Shown: positions 15,745-24,137, numbered from the stretch's first letter. The stretch is DNA of 33,145 nt from Bradyrhizobium sp. (GCF_030697065.1 NZ_JAUYQU010000206.1:1-33145); one strand, 5' to 3'. Numbers and translations: made by a program. Notes: a model not told the origin generated them from the letters alone.

Positions 15745-16020
15745 ATGCAGTATTTCGTCGTGATGATCGATTATGGACGACGCGGACGCGAGGCGATAGT
15801 CGATCCTGAAATCACGCGTCGCGAAGTCATTTCGCGCGTGACAACCGGCGAATACACCAACATCAGCTTCATTCACGAAATTGCCGACTCGTCGGTCGAG
15901 GATATCACAGCGGAAATTCTCGCCGAGGCGACCGTTCCCGAACTCCCGATGGATGACGGCGATCCGCAGGCGAGCCGTTTCGATCACGCCCGCGATCTCA
16001 GGAAGCAAGAGCCGGTGTAA
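15745..16020 (+). CDS. Hypothetical protein, 91 aa
   Basis: I start this at the ATG at 15745, after GCGAGGCG. The frame is open back to 15670 but would cover the promoter. The sequence MQYFVVMIDYGRRGREAIVD, then PEITRREVISRVTTGEYTNI and SFIHEIADSSVEDITAEIL, suggests a small alpha/beta protein. The C-terminus is acidic, then charged (DDGDPQASRFDHARDLRKQ). No family is known to me. Such small proteins are common in Bradyrhizobium. It may be regulated by the upstream S24 repressor through the TTCGGAA half site at about 15650. Confidence 0.6.
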   Translation: MQYFVVMIDYGRRGREAIVDPEITRREVISRVTTGEYTNISFIHEIADSSVEDITAEILAEATVPELPMDDGDPQASRFDHARDLRKQEPV

Positions 16021-16093
16021 TCGACGTCACGGATATTGGTTGAGTACGAGAGTGCCGGCGGCAATGGCCACCAGGACTGCGCGACTGCGTTCA

Positions 16094-16139
16094 GCCTTGG
16101 GACGCCGGGGGCGGAACCCCGGCGGCGGTTTCCCAAGGC
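16094..16139. repeat. Long two-part GC-rich hairpin
   Basis: An outer stem GCCTTGGGA (16094-16102) / TCCCAAGGC (16131-16139) is perfect over 9 bp. It encloses an inner perfect stem CGCCGGGG (16103-16110) / CCCCGGCG (16117-16124) with loop GCGGAA. The six bases GCGGTT form a one-sided bulge. No U-tract follows on the plus strand, so it is a poor terminator. It may be a REP-like element. Confidence 0.6.
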
Positions 16140-16214
16140 AGCCGCCGCAGGATTCGGGTGAATTTTCCGTCTCGGCCATCTACGCTAGAGTTAAGGCAAC
16201 CGAGGATCCAGCCT

Positions 16215-16526
16215 ATGCACGTGCCTGCCGGCATCAGGACGTCCGCCCGATTTCCGATCCCAACCCAGATGAAGTCCTGGGTTTTCCGCGAACCGGATGA
16301 GGTCTTCCTGCGCGTCAAGCCCACACCGGTTCCGGAGCGAGCGGAAGTTCTGGTCCGTATCGACGCCCTCCCCATCTGCGCCACCGATATCGAGATCATC
16401 CACGGCGGATCGCCGGCGAGTAGCCAGCGTGGCCTGCCCTCCAACAAGAATTTCACGACCCGTCATGAATATAGAGGTACGGTCATGCGTCAGGCAACGA
16501 TACTCAACGGCGTTGCGGCGGAATGA
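16215..16526 (+). pseudogene. Truncated zinc-dependent alcohol dehydrogenase (MDR) remnant
   Basis: The reading frame from about 16269 (MKSWVFREPDEVFLRVKPTP) through VLVRIDALPICATDIEIIHG and LPSNKNFTTRHEYRGTV matches the first ~75 residues of the medium-chain dehydrogenase family, including the catalytic-zinc Cys segment. Normal proteins run about 340-400 residues. This one loses the family pattern after HEYRGTV and stops at 16526. The zinc-ligand motif, usually GHE, reads RHE here. No continuation of the enzyme follows; the NTF2-like gene begins at once, overlapping the stop as ATGA. I read it as a decayed fragment left by deletion. A small functional protein is less likely. Confidence 0.65.
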
Positions 16527-16906
16527 AGCTGTCACCTGCCGAACGAGACGAACTGCTGAAAGGCTTCGCCCGCGCCCTGTTCAAGAGCGACATGGAGGCC
16601 CTCTACAGAATCGTCACGCCCGATTTCGTCTGGAGCTTCCATGACGGCCTCGTCACCACCAAAATCCTCAGCGGCCCCGCGGCGATTGGCGAGCATCTGG
16701 CCGAGCAGAAGGCGCTGTTCTCAGAGCAACGGTTCCACGAGGTAGCCCACCATCATGCCTGCGAGGCGACCTTCATGACGTTCCGTGTCAGCGAGACCGT
16801 AAGGGCCGGCGGCGACCGCCGGGAGCAGCGCGGCATCGAACGCTACACCTTCAGGGATGGCATGCTCGCGAGCAAGGACGTCTATCGCAAGCCGGTCACG
16901 CCTTGA
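16523..16906 (+). CDS. NTF2/SnoaL-like protein
   Basis: 127 residues, typical for the cone-shaped SnoaL/NTF2-like fold. It has the usual opening helix (ERDELLKGFARALFKSDMEA), then LYRIVTPDFVWSFHDG, then PAAIGEHLAEQKALF, and ends with the paired strands REQRGIERYTFRDGML and KDVYRKP. Such proteins bind small hydrophobic or polar ligands, or act as isomerases, hydrolases or cyclases; no catalytic set is certain here. The start overlaps the stop of the MDR remnant (ATGA), suggesting it was once the next gene in that operon. It is convergent with the Mo-hydroxylase gene, 29 bp away. Confidence 0.8.
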   Translation: MKLSPAERDELLKGFARALFKSDMEALYRIVTPDFVWSFHDGLVTTKILSGPAAIGEHLAEQKALFSEQRFHEVAHHHACEATFMTFRVSETVRAGGDRREQRGIERYTFRDGMLASKDVYRKPVTP

Positions 16907-16935
16907 TCGTTCGAAACTTTATCCTCATCGTCCTT

Positions 16936-19329
16936 TCAAACTCGTCCCAGCGCCGTCAGGACAAGCTGCGGCGTTAGCGGAATCTCGGTGATAACGGCGC
17001 CGAACGGCCTGAGCGCGTCGTTCACCGCGTTCGCGACTGCCGCGGCGGCCCCCGCCGTACCGGCCTCGCCAGCGCCCTTCGCGCCCAGCTCGGTTTCCGA
17101 GGTCGGCGACACCACATGGCCCACCTCGATATCGGGCATTTCACCGGACATCGGCACCAGATAATCAGCCATGCTGGCGTTGGTCAGCTGTCCCCGCTCA
17201 TCGTAGATACACTTCTCGAACAGTGCCGCGCCAAACCCCTGCACCACGCCGCCCCGGATCTGCTCGTCGACCAATTGCGGATTGATGAGGGTACCGCAGT
17301 CCTCGACCACCCAATGGCGGAGAAGTTTTACAAATCCGGTGTCGGTGTCGACCTCGAGCCATGAGGCCTGCACACCGTTGGTAAAGGCAAATGGATACTC
17401 GCGCGGCACGAAGTGGCGCGTCGCCATCAGTTCGGACTGAACGCCCGGTGGCAATGTGTCAGGACGGAAGTACACGATCCGCGCGAGTTCGCGCAACTCC
17501 ATGCGCGACGCGCCATCGGCCGCATTCACGATCGCGTTGTCAGCGATGTCGAGCTCGGCCGCCGAGGATTGCAGGATGGCGGCGGCGACATCGAGGATAT
17601 TCCCGCGCAGTATCTTCGCCGCCTGTAGCGCGGCCTCGCCGCCGATGCCGGCCCCGCGCGAGGCCCAGGTGCCGCCGCCGTACGGCGTGTTGTCGGTATC
17701 GCCCAAAATGACGCGGACACGTTCCATCGAAACGCCGAGCACGCTGCCGACGATTTGCGCGGTGAGCGATTCCGAGCCCTGGCCCTGTTCGGTGATGCTG
17801 GTCTGGCAGATCACCGAACCCTGCGCGTCCAGCCTCACCGCAACACCGTCCTGCGAAGAAATCCTGGCGCCGCCGACGCCATAGAACGCCGCACTGGGAT
17901 TGGTGACTTCGATGAAGCTCGCAATGCCTATACCACGGTGAATGCCCTTGCTTCGCAGCTCCGCCTGTTCGGCGCGCAGCGCGTCGTAATTCATCATCGT
18001 CATCAGCTTGTTCATGGCAGCATGATGCGACAGCAGTTCAAACCGCAAGCCCGACGGGGACGCGCAAGGGTAGGCATTGTCGGCAATCAGGTTGCGGCGG
18101 CGGATTTCCACCGGATCCATCCCGATCCTGGCTGCCGCCAGATCGACCAGGCCTTCCGTCACGGAGCAAGCGATCGGGTGACCGACGGCGCGATACTGGC
18201 ACATGACATTCTTGTTCTGGAACACGACGCGGGCCCGCGCTCGATAATTTCTGGTCACATAGGGGCCGCCTACGAGATTGACGACCTGGTTGGCCTCGAT
18301 GGCACTGGTGCGTGGATACATCGAATAAGGTCCGATGCCGGTGAGATCGTCGATCTCGAACGCCGTGATAACCCCGTCGCGCCCGACGCCGATCCGTCCC
18401 CAACAGCGATGGTCGCGGGCATGAATATCGGTGTTGAAACTTTCGACCCGGTCGGCGACGAATTTGATCGGCCGACGCAGCAATTTCGACAGGGCATAGG
18501 TCGCCATTTCGTCGGCGTAGATGTGGACCTTGATGCCGAAGGAGCCCCCGACGTCCTTGCAGACCACGCGAACCTGCAATTCTTCCAGCCCGAGATGCAG
18601 AGCCGCGATGTTCTGAACCATGTGCGGCGCCTGGGTGCCTTGGTAAATCGTGAGCCTTTCCTCGGCGGTGTTCCAGTCGGCGACGACCGAGCGCGGCTCC
18701 AGCGTCACGCCGGTGTGCCGTCCAAAGATGAAATCGGCTTCTACGACGACATCGGAGCCGGCGAACGCCGCATCGACCTCGCCGGCGTCGAGATTGCGCT
18801 CGAAGGCGAGATTGTCACCGAGCGAGGGATGGATCACAGGGGTTGCCGGATCGAGCGCGGTGCGCATGTCTGTCACCGCCTCCAGTTCCTCGTAGTCAAC
18901 CCTCACGAGTTCCGCAGCGTCCTCCGCCACGGCACGACTGACGGCCACGATGGCGGCGACGGCCTCGCCCTGCCAACAAACGCGATCGATCGCGATGGCG
19001 TGCTGGGCGGCGGATTTGAGGCCTTTCAGGTGCGAGAGCACGCCGACCCACGGCGTGATGATGGCGGACAGTTCCTTGCCCGTCACGATGGCGATGACAC
19101 CGGGCACACCCCTCGCCGCGACGGCATCGATGCCCCGGATATTCGCATGCGCATGAGGTGAGCGCAGAAATACCACGTGTCCCATTCGCGGCAGTTCCAT
19201 GTCGCTGACATAGAGCCCGCGTCCCTGCATCAGCCGCCCGAGGTTAGGCCGCGGCACGACCTTGCCGATATATGAATTCGGCCGATCGAGTTCGGAGAGG
19301 ATTTCGGGATTCGATGACGTGACGGTCAT
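16936..19329 (-). CDS. Xanthine dehydrogenase-family molybdopterin-binding subunit
   Basis: 797 residues, the large subunit of a CoxL/XdhB-type molybdenum hydroxylase, which adds a water-derived hydroxyl to an aldehyde or N-heterocyclic carbon. Seen: GKVVPRPNLGRLMQGRGLYV (22-41), VGGSFGIKVH (260-269), VMCQYRAVGHP (375-385) in the active-site loop, QGQGSES, and GAGEAGT with the catalytic Glu755. CO dehydrogenase has AYRCSF at the loop, so this is not a CO-oxidising enzyme; the substrate is unknown. The ATG overlaps the stop of the Fe-S subunit (ATGA at 19326-19329). The operon order is FAD, Fe-S, Mo subunit. Confidence 0.93.
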   Translation of the reverse strand: MTVTSSNPEILSELDRPNSYIGKVVPRPNLGRLMQGRGLYVSDMELPRMGHVVFLRSPHAHANIRGIDAVAARGVPGVIAIVTGKELSAIITPWVGVLSHLKGLKSAAQHAIAIDRVCWQGEAVAAIVAVSRAVAEDAAELVRVDYEELEAVTDMRTALDPATPVIHPSLGDNLAFERNLDAGEVDAAFAGSDVVVEADFIFGRHTGVTLEPRSVVADWNTAEERLTIYQGTQAPHMVQNIAALHLGLEELQVRVVCKDVGGSFGIKVHIYADEMATYALSKLLRRPIKFVADRVESFNTDIHARDHRCWGRIGVGRDGVITAFEIDDLTGIGPYSMYPRTSAIEANQVVNLVGGPYVTRNYRARARVVFQNKNVMCQYRAVGHPIACSVTEGLVDLAAARIGMDPVEIRRRNLIADNAYPCASPSGLRFELLSHHAAMNKLMTMMNYDALRAEQAELRSKGIHRGIGIASFIEVTNPSAAFYGVGGARISSQDGVAVRLDAQGSVICQTSITEQGQGSESLTAQIVGSVLGVSMERVRVILGDTDNTPYGGGTWASRGAGIGGEAALQAAKILRGNILDVAAAILQSSAAELDIADNAIVNAADGASRMELRELARIVYFRPDTLPPGVQSELMATRHFVPREYPFAFTNGVQASWLEVDTDTGFVKLLRHWVVEDCGTLINPQLVDEQIRGGVVQGFGAALFEKCIYDERGQLTNASMADYLVPMSGEMPDIEVGHVVSPTSETELGAKGAGEAGTAGAAAAVANAVNDALRPFGAVITEIPLTPQLVLTALGRV

Positions 19330-19805
19330 GCCGTGCGTCTCCCCCGCGCTGTGGTCTCGACCGCGTCGATAATGGCCTGGTAGCCTGTGCAGCGGCAGTA
19401 ATTGCCGGAAAGGTGCTCGCGTATCTGCTCCCGGTCGGGCTCAGTCTGCTGCTTCAGCAGGTCCTGCGCCGCCATCAGCATGCCCGGGGTGCAAAAGCCG
19501 CACTGCAGGGCATTGCGGTCGCGAAAGGCGTCCTGCAGATCGGCGATCTCGCCGCTGTCGGACAATCCCTCGATGGTCTGGACGGATGCACCGTGCGTCT
19601 GCACCGCCAGCATCAGGCAGGACCGAACGATCTCCCCGTTCACCCGCACCGTACACGCGCCGCAGACCCCATGCTCGCAACCGACATGCGTTCCCGTCAG
19701 CTGCAGGTGCTCCCGCAGAAAATCCGCCAGATTGACCCGCGGCAGAACATCGGCGTCGACACGCTCGCCGTTCACCTCGAGTGAGATCGACAGGGGAACG
19801 ATCAC
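19326..19805 (-). CDS. (2Fe-2S)-binding subunit of the Mo hydroxylase
   Basis: 159 residues with a GTG start overlapping the stop of the FAD subunit (GTGA at 19802-19805). The plant-ferredoxin type cluster is held by C43, C48, C51 and C63 (CEHGVCGAC...C). The second, helical-domain cluster is held by C102, C105, C137 and C139 (CGFC...CRC). The length is normal for CoxS-type subunits. It passes electrons from the molybdenum centre to FAD. All eight cluster cysteines are present, so the subunit looks functional. Confidence 0.93.
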   Translation of the reverse strand: MIVPLSISLEVNGERVDADVLPRVNLADFLREHLQLTGTHVGCEHGVCGACTVRVNGEIVRSCLMLAVQTHGASVQTIEGLSDSGEIADLQDAFRDRNALQCGFCTPGMLMAAQDLLKQQTEPDREQIREHLSGNYCRCTGYQAIIDAVETTARGRRTA

Positions 19806-20683
19806 GCGCGAACCCCGGCATGAAGATCGGGCCGGCCCAGAAGCGCGGACAGGCCGCGCGCCAATAGCACCTTCGCCAGATGCCGGCGCATCGAGGCGGA
19901 GGCCTGCTGGTCATCCTGCGGGTCGAGCTCCTTGCCAAGGGCCGAGGACGCCGTTGCCAATTCTGCGGGCGTGACCGCGCGGCCGAGCAGCCCCGAGCCG
20001 ACCTTGGCCAATACCGGTCGATCGCCGACGGCAAAGAAGACCAGCCGAAGATCGGTGAAGGCGCCTTCTTCCACGATCGCCTGCGCCGCCAGGCCGGCCA
20101 TCGCGTAGTCGCCGCGCCGCCGGGCGAATTCATGGAAGAAATGCGCGGAATTCTTGCCTGCCATTGGCAGTTCGACCGATATTAGCAATTCCCGCGCCGA
20201 CAGGTCCGTCTCGTATATCCCCGTGAAGAAGTTCTCGGCTGCAACCCGCCGTTCGCCAGCCGGCCCGCGCACGACAATGGTCGCCTTCAGCGCGACCATG
20301 CAGGCCGGCAGTTCGGAGGCGGGATCGGCATGGGCGAGGTTGCCGCCGATGGTGCCGCGGTTGCGGATCGCGGGGTGCGCGACATGGGCGATCGCTTCAG
20401 CCAAAAGCGGCGCGTGCTCGGCAATGTCTGGGGATTTCAGCAGATCGACGTGCCGGCTCAGAGCGCCGATCCTGACGACACCGCCGCTTACCGAAATGCC
20501 GCGGAGTTCGGCGAGTTCGCCGATATCGACGATCAGTTCGGGCGAGACCAGGCGCAGATTCATCGCGGGCATCAGGCTTTGGCCGCCCGAAAGCACCTTC
20601 GCCCGTTCTCCGTACGTCTCCAGCAACTGCAGCGCATTCCCGACGCTGGTCGCGCGCGCGTAGGCGAAAGCCGCGGCTTTCAT
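19802..20683 (-). CDS. FAD-binding subunit M of the Mo hydroxylase
   Basis: 293 residues, CoxM type. The first FAD motif is LSGGQSLMPAMNLRL (31-45). The second is IRNRGTIGGNLAHADPASEL (106-125), both complete. The start has GGGAGGTCTGA upstream. It is the first gene of the three-gene operon, facing the divergent LLM monooxygenase operon across a 173-bp intergenic region that carries a palindromic site at 20754-20771. It takes electrons from the Fe-S subunit and passes them to an acceptor. No Mo-cofactor insertion chaperone is visible next to the operon. Confidence 0.93.
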   Translation of the reverse strand: MKAAAFAYARATSVGNALQLLETYGERAKVLSGGQSLMPAMNLRLVSPELIVDIGELAELRGISVSGGVVRIGALSRHVDLLKSPDIAEHAPLLAEAIAHVAHPAIRNRGTIGGNLAHADPASELPACMVALKATIVVRGPAGERRVAAENFFTGIYETDLSARELLISVELPMAGKNSAHFFHEFARRRGDYAMAGLAAQAIVEEGAFTDLRLVFFAVGDRPVLAKVGSGLLGRAVTPAELATASSALGKELDPQDDQQASASMRRHLAKVLLARGLSALLGRPDLHAGVRA

Positions 20684-20753
20684 TCAGACCTCCCCGGCAG
20701 CATTTGGCGCACTTTTCTTTGAATTAGACGGCGACGACCTACAAAGGTCAAGC

Positions 20754-20771
20754 TTGTTTATCGAACGATTA
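20754..20771. promoter_or_regulatory. Candidate operator shared with 25451-25468 (TTGTTTATCG motif)
   Basis: TTGTTTATCGAACGATTA; the core TTATCG-AA-CGATTA is a near-perfect inverted repeat. It lies 86 bp from the LLM gene start and 71 bp from the FAD-subunit start, in the divergent promoter. The site at 25451 reads TTGTTTATCGCCTGATCA. The shared part suggests one regulator, probably the TetR at 22894-23577 (inference). Confidence 0.55.
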
Positions 20772-20856
20772 TTTCTGATGACTCGACTTCCGGCCTTGTC
20801 ATAATGGCATCGACGACGCACGGTTCGGTTCTCACGCGGCGCCAGAAGGAGCAGCA

Positions 20857-21963
20857 ATGGATCTCGGATTCTTCACGATGCCGATTCATCCTCTCGACAA
20901 GGATTGGCGGTTGTCGCTGCAGGAAGACCGCGAAGCTTTCCTGCTTGCCGACGAACTGGGATTTACCGAAGCCTATGTCGGCGAACACGTCACCGACCAG
21001 GCCGAGAACATCACCTCCTGCATCGCATTCATCGCGTGGATCGCGGCCGCCACCAAAACGATCAGGCTCGGCACTGGCACCATCAATATGCCGAACACCC
21101 ATCCCGCCGCCATCGCCGCCTCCCTGGCGATGCTCGACCACATGCTCGATGGCCGCCTGATTTTCGGAATAAGCCCGGGCGGCCTGCTGTCCGACGCGGA
21201 ATTGTTCGGCAATCTCGATGCCGATCGCAACGCGATGTTCCTGGAATCGATCAACCAGGTGCTGGATATCTGGGCCGGCGAGGCGCCGTACAATATCGCG
21301 GGAAAATACTGGAGCATCTCGACACGAAGGACCCTGATCAGCGAGATCGGCCAGGGTATCATTGCGCGACCGTTGCAGCGGCCGCATCCGCCCATCGTCG
21401 TCACCGCTGTGGCACCGTTCTCGAAGGGCGTCACCGAGGCGGCCGCCCGCGGCTGGGATCCGATCTCGGCCAATTTCCTGATGCCGGCCTGGGTAAAGAG
21501 CCACTGGCCGAAATATGTCGAAGGCTGCGAGCGCGGCGGCCGGCCGGCCGAACCGGCGAACTGGCGCGTCGCCAAGAGCGTGTTTGTCGCCAGCGATGCG
21601 GCGACCGCAAAAGCCTACGCCACCGACCCTGACGGACCCTACGTCCATTACTACCGTTCGCTGTTCACCAAGCTGAAGAAGAACGGCCGCATCCAGCTGT
21701 TCAAGGCGCGGCGCGATCAGCCGGACGATGAAGTGACGCTGGAGATGATCTGCGACAAGCTGATCATTCATGGAACGCCTGAAAGCGTTGCGGATCAGCT
21801 GCTGGCCTTCCAGGACGAGGTCGGCCGGTTCGGCACGCTGCTCTACGCGGGAAAGGACTGGAAAGACCGCGAGCTCGGGCGCCAGTCCATGATCCTGATG
21901 GCCGAGAAGGTGATGCCGCGCGTAAATGCCAGCAGCTCCGGCCGCTCCGACGCCGCGGAATGA
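20857..21963 (+). CDS. LLM-class flavin-dependent monooxygenase
   Basis: 368 residues of the bacterial-luciferase-like fold. It opens with MDLGFFTMPIHP and then has EDREAFLLADELGFTEAYVG, LGTGTINMPNTHP, GISPGG and RGWDPISANF, typical of the limonene-monooxygenase/LimB and RutA-like branches. Such enzymes use FMNH2 from a separate reductase. AGAAGGAGCAGCA precedes the start. It is followed 27 bp later by the PuuE-like gene. The flavin reductase at 23574-24128 could supply FMNH2, although it is on the other strand and is better paired with the monooxygenase next to it. Substrate unknown. Confidence 0.88.
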   Translation: MDLGFFTMPIHPLDKDWRLSLQEDREAFLLADELGFTEAYVGEHVTDQAENITSCIAFIAWIAAATKTIRLGTGTINMPNTHPAAIAASLAMLDHMLDGRLIFGISPGGLLSDAELFGNLDADRNAMFLESINQVLDIWAGEAPYNIAGKYWSISTRRTLISEIGQGIIARPLQRPHPPIVVTAVAPFSKGVTEAAARGWDPISANFLMPAWVKSHWPKYVEGCERGGRPAEPANWRVAKSVFVASDAATAKAYATDPDGPYVHYYRSLFTKLKKNGRIQLFKARRDQPDDEVTLEMICDKLIIHGTPESVADQLLAFQDEVGRFGTLLYAGKDWKDRELGRQSMILMAEKVMPRVNASSSGRSDAAE

Positions 21964-21990
21964 TCGGCAGAATCCAACCTGGAGAGCGCC

Positions 21991-22866
21991 GTGGCTCTGA
22001 CCGATCGCATCCCCTATCAGGCGCAAGTCGACCGGCCGAAACTCAGGCTGCCCGGCGGCAAGAAGCTCGCGGTATGGGTCATCCTCAATGTCGAGGAGTG
22101 GCGAATCGAGAACGCCATGCCGCGAACCGTGCTGAGCCCGCCGATGGGACAGCCGCTGTTGCCGGACGTGCCGAACTGGTCGTGGCACGAATACGGCATG
22201 CGCGCCGGCTTCTGGCGCCAGTTCAAGGCGCTGACCGACCGCAACATGCCGGTGACACTGGCGCTGAACGCCAACGTCTGCCACTCTTATCCTCGCGTCG
22301 CCTCCGCCGCGCGCGAAGCCGGCTTCGAATTCATGGGCCACGGCTTCGTTCAGGGCCCTATGCACAGGCTGGACGACCAGGCCGACACGATCAGGCGGGC
22401 GGTCGACACGATCGCAGCCTTCACCGGCAAGGCGCCACGGTCGTGGGAAAGTCCGGGCCTGACGGAAACCGACGAGACACTCGATCTGCTGCGCCTCAAC
22501 GGCATCGAATATGTCGCGGACTGGGTGATCGACGATCTCCCGCAGGACATCGCGACGCCGCACGGCACCATCACCAGCATTCCCTACTCGGTGGAGACCA
22601 ACGACATCGTCATCCACGCGTTGCAGCATCTGACTTCCGAGCAATTCCTGCAGCGCTGCACCGACCAGTTCGATCGCCTGTACCTCGAGGGTGCCGACAA
22701 CGCGCGGGTCATGGCGATCTCCGTTCACCCCTACATCACCGGTGTTCCACATCGCATCAAGTATCTCGAAGCGCTGCTCGATTATGTCATCGGCCATGAC
22801 GGCGTCGCCCTGATGACCGCCAGCGAGATCGGCGACTGGTATCGGGCCGCTATGTCGAAACCATAA
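21991..22866 (+). CDS. PuuE/allantoinase-like polysaccharide deacetylase-family hydrolase
   Basis: 291 residues with a GTG start after GGAGAG. The NodB-type fold shows ILNVEEWRIE (31-40), where the family metal site usually begins, then MGHGFVQGPMH (115-125), WESPGLTET, YVADWVIDDLP and a late HPYITG. Members near PuuE hydrolyse cyclic amides such as allantoin rather than polysaccharides. Together with an LLM monooxygenase and a Mo hydroxylase, a ring-opening amidase or hydrolase role is plausible (inference). It is the last gene of its two-gene operon, convergent with the TetR gene after 27 bp. Confidence 0.82.
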   Translation: MALTDRIPYQAQVDRPKLRLPGGKKLAVWVILNVEEWRIENAMPRTVLSPPMGQPLLPDVPNWSWHEYGMRAGFWRQFKALTDRNMPVTLALNANVCHSYPRVASAAREAGFEFMGHGFVQGPMHRLDDQADTIRRAVDTIAAFTGKAPRSWESPGLTETDETLDLLRLNGIEYVADWVIDDLPQDIATPHGTITSIPYSVETNDIVIHALQHLTSEQFLQRCTDQFDRLYLEGADNARVMAISVHPYITGVPHRIKYLEALLDYVIGHDGVALMTASEIGDWYRAAMSKP

Positions 22867-22893
22867 TCGAACCGCGAGCCGCCATCGCGGCGT

Positions 22894-23577
22894 TCATCCA
22901 ACCGCCTTCACCGGGACGCGCTGCGGATAGTCGGCGGCGGCGAAGACCTGTTTGAATCCGGCCAGAAAAACATCCAGCGCATCGTCGATCACCTGCTTCT
23001 TGTCGTCCAGTACCGGGGATTCGAAGATGTATTTGCGAACCCCGTAATAGAAGATGCCGCTCTGAAGAACCCATGCCATTTCGAGTTCTGAAGCGGTCGG
23101 CTTGCCTTGTTCCGGCAGCCCCGCTTCGTAACGGCATTCACCGATGATACGCGCGAGTATCTTGTCCTCTACGACCCCGATATACCAACGGTTGATGTCG
23201 AGCCCCTTCAAGCCCGCGTAGAAATAGATCCGAAGCCATCTTCGGCTGAAGATCACATCGGTATATGCCTGATAGAATTCCTGCAGCCGTTCCCGAAGCG
23301 GCCGGGAGCGGTCGGTGAGCAATTCCTCCCAGCCGGCGTCGAACGGCTCCAGGTAGACGGTGCGATAGACTTCCTTGATCAGGTCGTCCTTGCTCGGAAA
23401 GTAGCGATACAGTAGCGGCTGCGTCACGCCGAGCCGCCGCGCCAGATCCCGGGTGCCGCCGTCAAATCCTTCTTCCGAGAAAAATTCGGTGGCCCTGGCA
23501 ACGAACTCCCTGCGGCGGTCGTCGGGAGAAAGCCGCTTCTGCTTCGTGCGCGCGCGCTTTGGCACGGCCTTCTTCAT
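22894..23577 (-). CDS. TetR-family transcriptional regulator
   Basis: 227 residues from the ATG at 23577, which overlaps the flavin reductase stop (ATGA). A basic tail (MKKAVPKRARTKQKR) leads to the TetR HTH: RREFVARATEFFSEEGFDGG, then TRDLARRLGVTQPLLYRYFP and SKDDLIKEVY. The C-terminal half is the helical ligand-binding domain with WLRIYFYAGLKGLD and GIFYYGVRKYIF, several aromatic residues that could line a ligand pocket. It is the last gene of the monooxygenase-reductase-TetR operon and the likely regulator of the two divergent promoters carrying the TTGTTTATCG motif (inference). Confidence 0.92.
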   Translation of the reverse strand: MKKAVPKRARTKQKRLSPDDRRREFVARATEFFSEEGFDGGTRDLARRLGVTQPLLYRYFPSKDDLIKEVYRTVYLEPFDAGWEELLTDRSRPLRERLQEFYQAYTDVIFSRRWLRIYFYAGLKGLDINRWYIGVVEDKILARIIGECRYEAGLPEQGKPTASELEMAWVLQSGIFYYGVRKYIFESPVLDDKKQVIDDALDVFLAGFKQVFAAADYPQRVPVKAVG

Positions 23578-24128
23578 GAGGAGTCGTCGGGCTTGAGAAA
23601 CCGGCCGTAGCCGCCGCGGGCAAACAGCAGCGGCTCCTGCCGGTTGTAGGCATAGGCCTCCACCGCGCCCAGGAAGATGATGTGATCGCCGCCATAATAC
23701 CGATTGGCCGCACGGCACTGGAAGTTCGCGACGCTGTCCGCGAGAACAGGCGCGCTGCCGAGTCCTGGCGTCCATTCGACGCCTGCAAACTTGTCTTCGG
23801 ACGATTTCGCGAATTTATTGGCGAGCGCCTGCTGCGATGCGCCCAGCACGTTGACGGTGAAATGGCTGGCGTTCTGGAACGTGCTCAGCCCCTGCGAGAA
23901 CATTCCGAGGCTCCACAGCACCAGCGGCGGGTTCAGCGATACCGAGGCGAACGAGTTGCAGGTCAGCCCGTAGGGTTTGCCGTCGGCGGAGAGCGCCGTG
24001 ATGATGGTGACGCCGGTGGCGTAGGTGCCGAGCGCGTTGCGAAAGTCCCTCGGATCGATGGCCGAGCTGTCGCTCGCCAGTTCGTTGGCCGGATCTGGAT
24101 GGATCGGGTGCTTGGGCGCGTCGGTCAT
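23574..24128 (-). CDS. Flavin reductase family protein (HpaC/HsaB-like)
   Basis: 184 residues. Family features are FRNALGTYATGVTIIT (29-44), the flavin-binding GLTCNSFASVSLNPPLVLW (54-72), and FTVNVLGASQQALANKFAK. It should reduce FMN or FAD with NAD(P)H and hand it to a monooxygenase. The gene is 9 bp downstream of the acyl-CoA-dehydrogenase-fold monooxygenase, the classic two-component pair (HsaA/HsaB, HpaB/HpaC type). Its stop overlaps the TetR start. The N-terminal 25 residues are polar and probably disordered. Confidence 0.9.
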   Translation of the reverse strand: MTDAPKHPIHPDPANELASDSSAIDPRDFRNALGTYATGVTIITALSADGKPYGLTCNSFASVSLNPPLVLWSLGMFSQGLSTFQNASHFTVNVLGASQQALANKFAKSSEDKFAGVEWTPGLGSAPVLADSVANFQCRAANRYYGGDHIIFLGAVEAYAYNRQEPLLFARGGYGRFLKPDDSS

Positions 24129-24137
24129 CCCAAGGCC

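Noticed and set aside
13595..16020. A prophage regulatory region
   Set aside because: The S24 repressor and palindrome look phage-like, but no integrase, terminase, structural or lysis gene, nor attachment-site repeat, is visible nearby.
17755..19161. A 468-codon open frame on the plus strand
   Set aside because: It is antisense to the molybdenum subunit gene, whose active-site motifs fix the real strand. The translated product is Asp/Arg/His-rich and shows no domain.
16936..20683. Carbon monoxide dehydrogenase (coxMSL)
   Set aside because: The large-subunit loop lacks the AYRCSF sequence of CO dehydrogenases, and no coxDEF-type accessory gene is visible.
20758..22797. A 679-codon open frame on the minus strand
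   Set aside because: It lies opposite the LLM monooxygenase and PuuE-like genes, which have clear family motifs. In GC-rich DNA, long antisense frames are common. It has no ribosome binding site or recognisable domain.
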